Shown: positions 53,369 to 63,490 of the stretch, one piece after another | How the letters are laid out: each line of letters begins with the position of its first letter | Position numbering within the stretch: position 1 is the stretch's first letter | Assembly: GCF_000219915.2 (NCBI RefSeq) | Contig: NC_017964.1 | Span: 1,116,001-1,180,000 of the forward strand | Direction: 5' to 3' | DNA from: Advenella kashmirensis WT001 | Lineage (GTDB): Bacteria; Pseudomonadota; Gammaproteobacteria; Burkholderiales; Burkholderiaceae_B | Length of the DNA: 64,000 nucleotides | Program-made: the position numbers and the translations under genes | Notes under the pieces: model-generated | The model's input: only the letters and a program-made list of their open reading frames with translations | The model's database searches: none | Told to the model about the DNA's origin: nothing

Positions 53369-54769
53369 TTATTTGGCGCCAGCCGCAACCGGCTCGCCTG
53401 CCATGCTGTCAGCCTGCATATGATGTTCTGCGGCAACCGGACGGATCATCATATTGCAGATGAAACCGATGACCAGCAATCCTGCCATCACATACATGGT
53501 GTAGATATACACATCTGACCGTGGAATGCCCATCTGCAGCTGGTAATCACGAATGTAATTGACCAGGACCGGCCCGAACACGCCGGCGGCAGACCAGGCC
53601 GTCAGCAGGCGTCCATGTATGCCACCCACGTAACGGGTGCCGAAAAGATCGGCCAGATAGGCCGGGACCGTTGAGAAGCCGCCGCCATACATGGACAGAA
53701 TCACCAGATAAAACAGTACGAACAGGGCTACATGGCCGCCTGTGCCCATCCCGGGAACCAGTAAATACAACACAGTGCCCAGCACAAAGAAGGTGCTGTA
53801 GGTCATCTTGCGGCCGATATAGTCGGACACTGTTGACCACAGAAAGCGCCCGCTCATATTTGCCAGCGAGAGCAAGCCGACAAAACCGGCAGCGGCTGCA
53901 GCGGTTATCATGCCCTGAAAGCTTTCCTGAATCATCAGCGATGCCTGACCAAGCACACCGATACCGGCAGTCACGTTCAGGCACAGAGCCCACCACAGCA
54001 GCCAGAATTGCGGCGTTTTGATGGCCTGGTCTATGTGCACGTGGTTGCGCGAAATCATGGCGTTTTGCTGCACCGGCGGTGTCCAGCCTTCAGGCTTCCA
54101 GTCGGGCGCCGGAATGCGCACAGAAAGCGCGCCGATGCACATATAGATGAAGTACACGATGCCCAGCACGACGAAGGTCTCGGTCACACCCATAGATGTC
54201 TCGGATTTGAATGCATTCATCAGTTTGAGTGACAGTGGCGAGGCGATCATGGCGCCACCGCCAAAACCCATGATGGCCATGCCGGTGGCCATACCGCGCC
54301 TGTCGGGAAACCATTTGATCAGCGTGGAAACCGGCGAGACATAGCCAATGCCCAGGCCAATGCCGCCCAACACCCCGTAGCCTAAATACACCAGCCACAA
54401 CTGATGCAGTTGCAGGCCCAGCGCGGCCACCAGAAAGCCGCCACCAAAGCAGCAGGCTGCAGCGAACATGGCCTTGCGCGGGCCAACCTCTTCCAGCCAC
54501 TTGCCGGCAAAGGCCGCCGACAGGCCGAGAAATACAATGGCAATACTGAATATCCAGCCCAGTTCCGGAATGGTCCAGTCATCGGGCGCGGATTCGGAAA
54601 TGCCCAGCAACTGGGTCATTGGTTTATTGAATACCGAAAAGGCATACGCCTGTCCGATACATAGGTGAATGGCTAATGCAGCAGGTGGAACCATCCACCT
54701 GTTAAAACCCGGACCGGCTGTGATCCGCTCCTTGCTGAAGAATCCGCCACGGGTAACGGCTTGATTCAT
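53369..54769 (-). CDS. OFA family MFS transporter (oxalate/formate antiporter-like)
   Basis: 466 residues with twelve membrane helices. Family marks include GFNRWMVPPAALAIHLCIGQAYAFSVFNKP at the start (split here for reading: WMVPPAALAIHLCIGQAYAF), YLGYGVLGGIGLGIGYVSPV and KWFPDRRGMATGMAIMGFGG. OFA proteins exchange or take up oxalate, formate or other small carboxylates. It is followed by its small subunit and lies immediately downstream of the formate dehydrogenase operon (43-base gap), so formate is the likely substrate. Confidence 0.9.
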   Translation of the reverse strand: MNQAVTRGGFFSKERITAGPGFNRWMVPPAALAIHLCIGQAYAFSVFNKPMTQLLGISESAPDDWTIPELGWIFSIAIVFLGLSAAFAGKWLEEVGPRKAMFAAACCFGGGFLVAALGLQLHQLWLVYLGYGVLGGIGLGIGYVSPVSTLIKWFPDRRGMATGMAIMGFGGGAMIASPLSLKLMNAFKSETSMGVTETFVVLGIVYFIYMCIGALSVRIPAPDWKPEGWTPPVQQNAMISRNHVHIDQAIKTPQFWLLWWALCLNVTAGIGVLGQASLMIQESFQGMITAAAAAGFVGLLSLANMSGRFLWSTVSDYIGRKMTYSTFFVLGTVLYLLVPGMGTGGHVALFVLFYLVILSMYGGGFSTVPAYLADLFGTRYVGGIHGRLLTAWSAAGVFGPVLVNYIRDYQLQMGIPRSDVYIYTMYVMAGLLVIGFICNMMIRPVAAEHHMQADSMAGEPVAAGAK

Positions 54770-54811
54770 AGATGTCTCCTTGGATTATGGATTATGCATG
54801 GCCTGATGGCC

Positions 54812-55105
54812 TTATGGTGTAGCGGGTGTTGCTGATTGTGCAGCGGGTTTGAGTTCCGCCTTGTGGTTATTGATGGCTTCCAGTGCGAATGCCGAAAGCC
54901 CTATTTCCCCATCCTGCCCGTCAGGATGCTGTTCCAGAAATTCGAGCAGAGCAATGCGCATGCGCGGCTCCCAGAACTTGCGGATGTGCTCGTAAACGCT
55001 GCGCAGGCCTTCTTCCCGGTCGGGCAGTGCTTCGAAAAAACCGGCAATCTGGTTTGCCATTTTGATAAGCATTGCGGTCGTGTTGAACACATGTGGAGTC
55101 GTCAT
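54812..55105 (-). CDS. fdsD: Formate dehydrogenase delta subunit
   Basis: 97 residues, with the FdsD pattern LIKMANQIAGFFEALPDREE near the start and IRKFWEPRMRIALLEFLEQH in the middle. FdsD is a small subunit of the cytosolic NAD-dependent molybdenum formate dehydrogenase. It overlaps fdhD by four bases (ATGA), the last gene of the fds order G-B-A-C-D. Confidence 0.9.
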   Translation of the reverse strand: MTTPHVFNTTAMLIKMANQIAGFFEALPDREEGLRSVYEHIRKFWEPRMRIALLEFLEQHPDGQDGEIGLSAFALEAINNHKAELKPAAQSATPATP

Positions 55106-56082
55106 GATGCCTTGCCTTTGTCCGATAATTGAAAGCGTTGTGAGTGGGCGTAGATTGTAGCCTGCCGGGCGCGCGTAAAGCCCAGCAGGGTGATGCCGGT
55201 TTCTTCGGCCAGCGTGATTGCCGCCGAGGTCGGCGCCGAGACTGCCGCCAGCACAGGGCAGCCTGCCATGGCGGCTTTCTGTACCATTTCAAAGCTGGCG
55301 CGGCTCGATACCAGTAGCGCGCCCTGGCCGATGGGCTGGTTGTTCCGCAACAGGGCGCCGATGGTTTTGTCCAGTGCGTTATGTCGGCCTACGTCTTCCC
55401 GAATGAAGGTAGGGGCGTGGCCATTGGGCGCAACCCATGCAGCGGCATGGGTTGCGCCGGTATCCTGGTGCAATGACTGTTGTTCGCGCAGCGCGTTCAT
55501 GGCCTGGAGCAGTTGCGTCAGCGTCAGGCCCGCCGGCATGACGTGCAGGTCATGTGGTTGCGTCCAGGAGCGGGCAGGGGTCGGCCAGGAGGGACTGTCG
55601 GCGCGACTGGGTGGCGCCACGGGCGGCAGTCGGCGCACCGCTTCCAGGGTTTCAACGCCGCACAGGCCGCAGGCTGTGCGCCCGGCCATTTGCCGGCGTC
55701 GCTCCTTGAGAAACTGCATGCATGCCGGGCTGATCTGCACTTGCAGAACGATGCCCAGGTCCGTGCGTTCCTGCTCGATATCACGAATGTCATCGGGAGA
55801 GCGCACAATGCCTTCGGTCAGGCAAAAGCCCCAGGCGAAATCTTCCAGGTCATCCGGTGTGGCAAGCATGACTGCATGGCTGATGCCATTGAATTGAACG
55901 GCTATTGGTGTTTCGACGGCAATGGCATCGCTTTCGGCTTGCGCGTGCATGACGCCGTCGCGCACGCGGTTAACCTGCAAACGTACACTGCGCGCCAGTG
56001 CTGCGGGCAGCGTGACCGTATCGGTCATATCGCTGCCCTTGATTGTGGCCGTTGAAGCTGGAGTGACGACCTTGTCCATCAA
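55102..56082 (-). CDS. fdhD: Formate dehydrogenase accessory sulfurtransferase FdhD (FdsC)
   Basis: 326 residues. The active cysteine motif TACGLCGVETL is near residue 136. Other marks are AWGFCLTEGIV, TFIREDVGRHNALDKTIGAL and LLVSSRASFEMVQKAAMAG. FdhD passes sulfur from a cysteine desulfurase to the molybdenum cofactor, a step required for active formate dehydrogenase. It lies 14 bases after fdsA and overlaps fdsD. A start at 56028 (MTDTVTLPAALARS) is also possible. Confidence 0.93.
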   Translation of the reverse strand: MMDKVVTPASTATIKGSDMTDTVTLPAALARSVRLQVNRVRDGVMHAQAESDAIAVETPIAVQFNGISHAVMLATPDDLEDFAWGFCLTEGIVRSPDDIRDIEQERTDLGIVLQVQISPACMQFLKERRRQMAGRTACGLCGVETLEAVRRLPPVAPPSRADSPSWPTPARSWTQPHDLHVMPAGLTLTQLLQAMNALREQQSLHQDTGATHAAAWVAPNGHAPTFIREDVGRHNALDKTIGALLRNNQPIGQGALLVSSRASFEMVQKAAMAGCPVLAAVSAPTSAAITLAEETGITLLGFTRARQATIYAHSQRFQLSDKGKAS

Positions 56083-56096
56083 GAAAAATCCTGTCG

Positions 56097-58969
56097 TTAT
56101 CCGGTTACCGGTGTTTCGTCCATCGTGACACGATTTTTAAGAAGCGCACGCTGTTCACGATTGAATTCTGACCAGTTGTTCTGCCAGGCCGACGGTTGCG
56201 TGACGCGTGTCACCTGCACCGCGGTGACCTTGTACTCAGGGCAATTGGTGGCCCAGTCAGAATTATCGGTGGTAACCACGTTTGCGCCCGATTCGGGGAA
56301 GTGGAAGGTGGTGTAGACCACGCCCGGCTGGACCCGCGTAGTAACATCGGCCCGCAATACCGTTTCGCCGGCACGGCTCTGAATGCCCACCCAGTCGCCC
56401 TGGCTGATACCACGGTCTTCGGCGTCAACCGGATGGATTTCCAGTACGTCTTCCGAATGCCAAGCCACATTAGGGGTTCTGCGTGTTTGCGCGCCCACGT
56501 TGTATTGCGACAGAATCCGGCCGGTGGTAAAGAGCAGCGGAAATTTGCGTGTGCTTCTTTCGTCCGTCGGAATGTACTTGGTAATCATGAACTTGCCTTT
56601 GCCGCGGACGAATTCGTCAATATGCATGATTGGCGTGCCTTCCGGCGCCTGGTCGTTGCAGGGCCACTGCACGCTGCCCATTTTGGTGATCAGGTCGAAC
56701 GAGACGCCGGTGAAGGTTGGCGTCAGCGCCGCGATTTCGTCCATGATTTCCGACGGGTGGTTGTAATTCATGGGGTAGCCCAGCGCGTTGGACAGCGCGC
56801 AGGTAATTTCCCAGTCTGCCATGCCGCTGGCCGGTTCCATGACCTTGCGTACCCGAGAAATACGACGTTCCGCATTGGTAAAGGTACCGTCTTTTTCCAG
56901 GAAGGTTGAACCGGGCAGAAATACATGGGCGTACTTGGCGGTTTCGTTCAGGAAAATATCCTGGATCACCACGCATTCCATGGCCGACAGCGATGCAGCC
57001 ACGTGCTGGGTATTCGGATCTGACTGCACAATGTCTTCGCCCTGGCAGTACAGCCCCTTGAAGGTGCCTTCGAGCGCAGCGTCGAACATATTCGGAATGC
57101 GCAGGCCGGGTTCGGATTGCAGGGTGACATTCCAGGCTTTTTCAAAGTCGTGACGGGTCACGTCATCGGAAATATGGCGATAGCCGGGCAGCTCGTGCGG
57201 GAACGAGCCCATGTCGCACGAGCCCTGCACGTTGTTCTGACCGCGCAGCGGATTGACCCCCACGCCTTCGCGTCCGATATTGCCGGTGGCCATGGCCAGG
57301 TTGGCAATGGCCATCACGGTGGTAGAGCCCTGGCTGTGTTCGGTCACGCCCAACCCGTAATAGATGGAACCGTTGCCGCCGGTGGCAAAAAGCCTGGCTG
57401 CGCCACGAATCTGCTCGGCCGGAACGCCGGTTTCGGCTTGCATCGCTTCGGGTGAGTTTTCCGGCAGGCTGACAAAATCAAACCATTCCTTAAATGCCTT
57501 GTCTTCGCAACGCTCGCGGACAAAGTCCAGATTGACCAGGTTTTCTGTGGCAATCACGTGTGACATGGCCGACAGCAGCGCAACGTTGGTGCCGGGACGC
57601 ACCTGCAGATGATAATCGGCACGAATGTGCGGGGAGCTGACCAGCTCGGTCTGGCGCGGATCAATAACGATCAGGCGCGCACCCTGGCGCAGCCGCTTTT
57701 TCAGTCGCGACGCAAAGACAGGGTGTGCGGCGCTTGGGTTGGCGCCCATGACGATAACCACATCGGTGAACATGACCGAATCAAAGGTCTGCGTACCGGC
57801 CGATTCGCCCAGCGTGGATTTCAGGCCGTAGCCGGTGGGTGAATGACAGACGCGGGCGCAGGTATCCACGTTATTGGTGTTAAAGGCGGCGCGCACCAGT
57901 TTTTGCACCAGCCAGGTTTCTTCGTTGGTGCAGCGGGACGAGGTGATGCCGCCCACGGAGTCACGCCCATACTTGCCTTGCAGACGTTTGAATTCGCTGG
58001 CCGCATAGCCAATGGCTTCTTCCCAGGACACTTCGGTCCACGGGTCGGAGATGCTTTTGCGGATCATGGGTTTGGTAATGCGTTCCTTGTGGGTAGTATA
58101 GCCCCAGGCAAAACGCCCTTGACGCAGGAGTGACCGCGGTTGGCCTTGCCATCTTTCCATGGTGTCATGCGCACCACGGTCTCGCCTTTCATTTCGGCCT
58201 TGAAGCCGCAACCCACACCACAATAGGCGCAGGTTGTGATGACCGAATGATCGGCCTGACCCAGTTCGATAATGCTTTTGTCTTCCAGCGTTGCGGTCGG
58301 GCAGGCCTGTACGCAGGCGCCGCAGGACACGCATTCGCTATCCATGAACGGCTGGTCCTGGCCGGCCGACACGCGCGAGGCGAATCCTTTTCCGGAGATG
58401 GTCAGGGCAAACGTTCCCTGGGTTTCTTCGCAGGCGCGCACGCAGCGGTTGCAGACAATGCATTTGCTGGGATCGTAAGTGAAATAAGGATTGGACTCGT
58501 CCTTCTGGTCCTTCAGGTGATTGGCGCCCTCATAGCCGTAGCGTACGTTGCGCAAGCCAACCACACCTGCCATATCCTGCAACTCACAGTCGCCATTGGA
58601 CGGGCAGGTCAGGCAATCGAGCGGATGATCGGAAATATACAATTCCATCACGCCGCGTCGCAACTGATGCAGCTTGGGGGTTTCGGTGCGGATGACCATG
58701 CCTTGCTCTACCGGTGTGGTACAGGAGGCCGGGTAACCGCGTCGGCCTTCGATTTCCACCAGGCACAGACGGCATGAACCGAAGGCTTCAATGCTGTCGG
58801 TCGCGCACAGTTTGGGAATATTGACGCCGTTGAGCGCAGCCGCGCGCATGACCGAGGTGCCTTCGGGCACCGAGATGTCGTAACCGTCTATCGTGACGGT
58901 AATCAGCTTGTCGGAGGTGACTTCGGGGGTGCCCAGATCAATATCACGTTTGACGACGGTTTCTAACAT
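56097..58969 (-). CDS. fdsA: NAD-dependent formate dehydrogenase alpha subunit (frameshifted)
   Basis: 957 residues after repair, close to the known FdsA length. From the ATG at 58969 (AGGAG upstream): 2Fe-2S domain (CATDSIEAFGSCRLCLVE), His/Cys cluster (HPLDCLTCPSNGDCELQ), two 4Fe-4S motifs (CIVCNRCVRACEE; CVSCGACVQACPTA), then the MopB start (TTCAYCGVGCGF) and active-site Cys-His in ARVCHSPTGYGL. The frame breaks at CCC 58116-58118: one added G gives SCVKGRFAWGYTTHKERIT. It oxidises formate to CO2 at a molybdenum centre in the cytoplasm. The upstream in-frame ATG at 59050 overlaps fdsB and is less likely. Confidence 0.94.
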
Positions 58970-59012
58970 TGGAAGCTCCTTGCCGGTTGTGGCAGCGGAC
59001 AATTTTCTTGGT

Positions 59013-60572
59013 TCATGAATGTTCGGTTTCTGTACGCGCTTCAATGCCAAAATCGGCAGGAAAGTGCTGCAGGGCGGACAAGACCGGATAAGGCGTCATA
59101 CCACCCAGGGCGCACAGCGAGCCGCCCAGCATGGTGTCGCATAAATCGCGTAACAGTTCGACATTTTCTTCACGGTTTTCGTTAGCGGTAATCCGGTCGA
59201 TCACTTCGGTGCCGCGTGTGGAGCCGATACGACAGGGGGTGCATTTGCCACAGGACTCGACCGCACAGAACTCCATGGCGTAGCGCGCCAGATCATTCAT
59301 TTTGGCCGTGTCGTCGAACGCCACAATACCGCCATGGCCGATCATGGCCGACACCTTCATATAGGCTTCGTAATCCATGGGCACATCCCATTGCGATTCC
59401 GGCAGGTACGCGCCCAGCGGGCCGCCTACCTGTACAGCCTTGATGGGCCGGCCACTGGCGCTGCCGCCACCGTAATCAAAAAGTAGTTCGCGCAAGGTCA
59501 GGCCAAAGGCTTTTTCCACCAGCCCGCCCTGGCGGATATTGCCCGCCAGCTGAAAGGGCAGTGTCCCCTTGGAGCGGCCCATTCCGTAATCGGCATAAGC
59601 CTGGCCGCCTTCGGCAAGAATGTAGGGCACCGACGCCAGCGATATCACATTATTGATGACCGTGGGTTTGCCGAAAAGGCCCTTGATGGCCGGCAGCGGC
59701 GGCTTGGCACGGACCAGTCCGCGCTTGCCTTCGAGCGAGTCCAGCAGCGAGGTTTCTTCCCCGCAAATATAGGCGCCGGCGCCTTTGCGCACTTCAAGCG
59801 AAAAAGACTTGCCGCTGCCCTGGATGTCTTGTCCCAGCCAGTTGGCTTCGGTTGCCACGCCGATGGCGCGGTTCAAGGCCGCAATAGCGTGCGGATATTC
59901 GGAACGGACGTAGATGTAGCCCTGGGTTGCGTCGGTCGCCAGTCCGGCGATGGTCATGCCTTCGATCAGGCACAACGGGTCGCCTTCCATCAGCATGCGA
60001 TCGGAGAATGTGCCTGAGTCGCCTTCGTCGGCATTGCAAACGACATATTTTTGCTGCGCTGGCGTGCCCAGGACGGTTTTCCATTTGATGCCGGTCGGAA
60101 AGGCAGCACCGCCTCGTCCACGCAGGCCGGAATCGGTCACTTCCTGCACGATATCGGCCGGCGCCATGGTCAGGGCTTTTTTCAGGCCGGCAAAACCGCC
60201 GTGCGCCATATAGTCGGTGAGTGAGAGTGGATCGGTAATACCCACGCGCGCAAAGGTCAGGCGTTCCTGTTTTTTCAGGAACGGGATCTCTTCGGTAAGG
60301 CCATGGGCCAATGCGTGATGGCCGCCGTGCAGGAAATCGGCGTCGAACAGGGATGGCACGTCACCGGCCTTGACCGGACCGTAGGCCACGCGGCCTTGCT
60401 CGGTTTGCACTTCAATCATGGGCTCCAGCCATAACAGCCCGCGCGAGCCGTTGCGCACTACGCTAATGTCCTGATTGCGCTGTGCCGCCTCTTTGCTGAT
60501 AGCCGCTGCTACGCGTTCGGCGCCGGCAGCAATGGCCGCGGCGTCAGCAGGGATGAAAATTCGAATAGTCAT
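59013..60572 (-). CDS. fdsB: Formate dehydrogenase beta subunit (NuoF-like)
   Basis: 519 residues. An N-terminal thioredoxin-like 2Fe-2S region is followed by the FMN/NADH domain (LRGRGGAAFPTGIKWKTVLG; ICGEETSLLDSLEGKRG) and the C-terminal 4Fe-4S site (ESCGKCTPCRIGSTRG). The subunit takes electrons from FdsA and reduces NAD+. Its start overlaps the fdsG stop by four bases. The frame is intact. Confidence 0.96.
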   Translation of the reverse strand: MTIRIFIPADAAAIAAGAERVAAAISKEAAQRNQDISVVRNGSRGLLWLEPMIEVQTEQGRVAYGPVKAGDVPSLFDADFLHGGHHALAHGLTEEIPFLKKQERLTFARVGITDPLSLTDYMAHGGFAGLKKALTMAPADIVQEVTDSGLRGRGGAAFPTGIKWKTVLGTPAQQKYVVCNADEGDSGTFSDRMLMEGDPLCLIEGMTIAGLATDATQGYIYVRSEYPHAIAALNRAIGVATEANWLGQDIQGSGKSFSLEVRKGAGAYICGEETSLLDSLEGKRGLVRAKPPLPAIKGLFGKPTVINNVISLASVPYILAEGGQAYADYGMGRSKGTLPFQLAGNIRQGGLVEKAFGLTLRELLFDYGGGSASGRPIKAVQVGGPLGAYLPESQWDVPMDYEAYMKVSAMIGHGGIVAFDDTAKMNDLARYAMEFCAVESCGKCTPCRIGSTRGTEVIDRITANENREENVELLRDLCDTMLGGSLCALGGMTPYPVLSALQHFPADFGIEARTETEHS

Positions 60573-61120
60573 ACCGAGACGGCCTCCGTGTGTTCGCGAT
60601 ACAGTTCATCGAATGTTTGCGGGGTGACGTGCGCACAGGGTTCGCCGTTGATCATGATGTTGGGCGACTGAGCACACAACCCCAGACAATAGACCGCATC
60701 GACAGACACCTGGCCATCGGCGCGGGTGCTGTTCATGTCACAGCCGGTTGCTTCGCGTATATGGGCTTCAAGTTGAGCCGAGCCCATGGCCTGACAGGAT
60801 TCGGCCCGACAGACTTCGATATGTACCGCGCCCTTGGGCGTAGTGTGAAAGTGGGGATAGAAGGTAATAACGCCATGTACTTCGGCACGCGATAAGTTCA
60901 AGGCCTGTCCAATCTGATCGACGCACTCGGGGGGGATATAGCCCAGCGTGTCCTGGATGTCATGCAACACCGGCAGCAGTGCGCCCGGCATATTGCCCAG
61001 TTTGACCAGGCTGACTGACACAGCGCGCGAATTGGGCGTCTCTGGGGTCAGTGGAATCATCTTCCTGATCTTGTTATCGACCGACTGAATGAAAGGCGAG
61101 GAAATGCCCGTTTTGGACAT
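60569..61120 (-). CDS. fdsG: Formate dehydrogenase gamma subunit (NuoE-like)
   Basis: 183 residues from the ATG at 61120, which has GGAGA upstream; the open frame extends to 61252 without a likely start. The 2Fe-2S cysteines are in EVCRAESCQAMG and YCLGLCAQSP, as in NuoE/FdsG, and the conserved LLPVLHDIQDTLGYIPPECV precedes them. It is the first gene of the leftward fds operon, divergent from the fdsR-like regulator. Confidence 0.94.
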   Translation of the reverse strand: MSKTGISSPFIQSVDNKIRKMIPLTPETPNSRAVSVSLVKLGNMPGALLPVLHDIQDTLGYIPPECVDQIGQALNLSRAEVHGVITFYPHFHTTPKGAVHIEVCRAESCQAMGSAQLEAHIREATGCDMNSTRADGQVSVDAVYCLGLCAQSPNIMINGEPCAHVTPQTFDELYREHTEAVSV

Positions 61121-61214
61121 GGCTGTCTCCGATACGTGTTTGAGCCTGTTTAATATGTAATTGGCATCATAATAAAATGCTGCAGCACCGCAAAGCGCCG
61201 GGATGTTAAATTCC

Positions 61215-61276
61215 CATTTGACAAATGTGCTTATAGCCTCAATAGTAGCCACTTCAGATATATTTTCAATATGAAA
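61215..61276. promoter_or_regulatory. Two dyads in the fdsG-fdsR intergenic region
   Basis: CATTTG-A-CAAATG (61215-61227) and TTTCA-ATA-TGAAA (61264-61276) lie in the divergent region between the fds operon and its likely regulator. Their positions suit operators for one or both directions. The binding protein is presumably the FdsR-like product. Confidence 0.45.
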
Positions 61277-61287
61277 TTAATAACACA

Positions 61288-61293
61288 TATAAT
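61288..61293 (+). promoter_or_regulatory. -10 element (TATAAT) of the fdsR-like gene
   Basis: A perfect TATAAT lies 30 bases before the ATG at 61324. A weak -35 (TTTCAA, 61264-61269) is 18 bases upstream and overlaps the second dyad. Confidence 0.45.
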
Positions 61294-61323
61294 GATGATG
61301 ACATTGCCAAGGGAGAACGCACT

Positions 61324-62399
61324 ATGTATCCGTTTTCGATCAGGATAAACCCTGAGTGGACTATCGATACCCAGGAAGGAAAGACCTTGTCGCTATCCAT
61401 GCTGCTGGGGTTGCTGGCTGAAATCGATATCAGCGGCAATATCGTCGCGGCCAGTGAGACCTGCGGACATTCCTATCGTCATGCCTGGGGCGTGCTGCGT
61501 CAGTTCGAGGAAATTTTCGGGGTGCCGCTACTCATTACCAAGCGGCGCAAGGGAACAGAGTTGTCCGAATTTGCCAAGCGGCTGGTGTGGGCCAACCGGC
61601 GCATCCAGCGCGGCTGTCGCCGACCCTGGAAAGCCTGGCCTCCGAATCACAGGAAGAACTGGAAAAGCTGATTCCGGAGCACACGCCCAATGTGCGCCTG
61701 CATGCCAGCCATGGCTTTGCCGTGGAGGGGCTCACGCAACGCATGAATTCACCGCTGCCCATTCTGGAGCTGCGCTACCGAACGGCCATAGAGGCGCTGG
61801 CCGCGCTGGAGCAGAACGAATGTGAACTGGCTGGTTTCCAGGTGCCTATTGGCAAATTCGAGAAACCGATCCTGGCACGTTACTCTCCCTGGCTCAACGG
61901 CGACACGCATTTGCTGATTCATCTGGCCATCCGCAACACCGGCCTGTTCGTCAAGCCGGGCAATCCTAAAAATATTCAGTCGGTTCGGGACCTGGCGCGT
62001 GATGATGTGCGGTTTGTGAATCGTCAGCCGGGCTCAAGTACGCGTTTTCTGGTGGGGCTGATGTTGCAGGAAGAAAATATCCCGACCGCGTCAGTCAGTG
62101 GCTTTGAAGACAGCGAGTTTACGCACATGGCCATCGCAGCTCATATTGCAAGTGGCATGGCCGACGTGGGGATTGGCGTGCAGACAGCCGCCCATCGTTT
62201 CGGCCTGGACTTTATTCCGCTGGTACGCGAACGCTATTTTTTCGCCCTGAACCGCAATAGCCTGCAGCAGATCAATGTGGAAAAATTCATTCATTTCATG
62301 CGCAGTCAGGATTATCTGCAATTTCTTGGGCAGCTGGTAGGGTATGATGCAACTGAGGCAGGCAAGATCCAGACATTAGAAGAAGCCTTTAATGACTAA
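61324..62399 (+). CDS. fdsR: FdsR-like regulator: ModE-type HTH with periplasmic-binding-like domain (frameshifted)
   Basis: 358 residues after repair. Residues 1-100 contain a LysR/ModE-like winged helix ([40 protein letters not shown]). The rest is a type 2 binding-protein domain ([40 protein letters not shown]). The frame breaks near 61608: one added G gives [17 protein letters not shown]. In related bacteria such a gene (fdsR) lies divergent from fdsGBACD. The binding domain resembles those for molybdate or cofactor ligands, so it may sense formate or molybdenum. It overlaps moaA by eight bases. Confidence 0.85.
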
Positions 62400-63488
62400 C
62401 ATTATTCCGATTTCCGATATCCGCAAAGTGGCGCAGCGGCCCTTGCCGCAGGCGGAGTACATAGCCGGCAGGCCCGTTGTGGACCAGCTGGGTCGCGCTC
62501 TGCGCGACTTGCGCATCTCGATCACCGACAAATGTAATTTTCGGTGCTCGTACTGTATGCCGCGGGACCAGTTTGGCAGCGACCACGTATTTTTGCCGCA
62601 CAGCCAGATCCTTTCGTTTGAAGAGATTACCCGTATGGCGCGCCTTTTTGCGCAGCTGGGCGTGAACAAATTGCGCATTACTGGTGGCGAACCCTTGCTG
62701 CGCAAGGAAATGACACGCCTGATTGCCATGCTGGCCCAGATCAGGGATCTGGAAGATAAGCCGCTGGATATCGCGCTTACCACTAACGGCACGCTGCTGC
62801 AGCGTCTGGCCGTGCCGTTGCGCGACGCCGGGCTGGAACGGATTACCGTCAGCCTGGATGCGCTGGATCCGGAGCTGTTCCAGCAGATGAGCGATACCAA
62901 AATTCATGTGGACCAGGTGCTGGCCGGTATCGACGCCGCCAGGCAGGCAGGCATTGCGCCGATCAAGGTCAATATGGTTGTGAAAAAAGGTGTGAATGAG
63001 CACCAGATCGTGCCGATGGCAGAGTATTTCCGTAATAGCGGCCATATTCTGCGATTCATCGAATTTATGGATGTGGGCGTGACCAACCACTGGGATATGA
63101 CAGATGTGGTTAGCGGCCGGGAAATCCTGCAACAGCTGCAGGCCAGATTCGAACTGGAGCCGGTGCATGCCAATTATCCGGGCGAGGTGGCCAAGCGCTG
63201 GCGCTATAAAGATGGTGGCGGCGAAGTGGGTCTTATCACAAGTGTGACGCATGCATTCTGTGGCGACTGCACCCGTCTGCGCATGTCGCCGGAAGGAAAA
63301 TTGTTTACCTGTTTGTTCGCAGACCAGGCTTTGACTTGCGCGCGTTATTGCGCTCTGCCGCCACGGACCATGATATTACAAGTGTGCTGGCCGGAATCTG
63401 GACAGGCAGGGCCGACCGGTACTCCGAATTGCGTGACCAGTTAAGCGGCACGCGTGAAAAAATCGAAATGAGTTATATCGGAGGCTGA
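62392..63488 (+). CDS. moaA: GTP 3',8-cyclase MoaA (frameshifted near C-terminus)
   Basis: 365 residues after repair. The radical-SAM cluster motif CNFRCSYC is near residue 48 and the C-terminal cluster cysteines are in [20 protein letters not shown]. As written, the frame drifts after FADQ. One added G at 63327-63328 gives [20 protein letters not shown] and ends [10 protein letters not shown], the canonical MoaA end, with the TGA at 63486-63488. MoaA starts molybdenum cofactor synthesis from GTP. It is coupled to the regulator upstream and followed by mobA. Confidence 0.95.
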
Positions 63489-63490
63489 GC

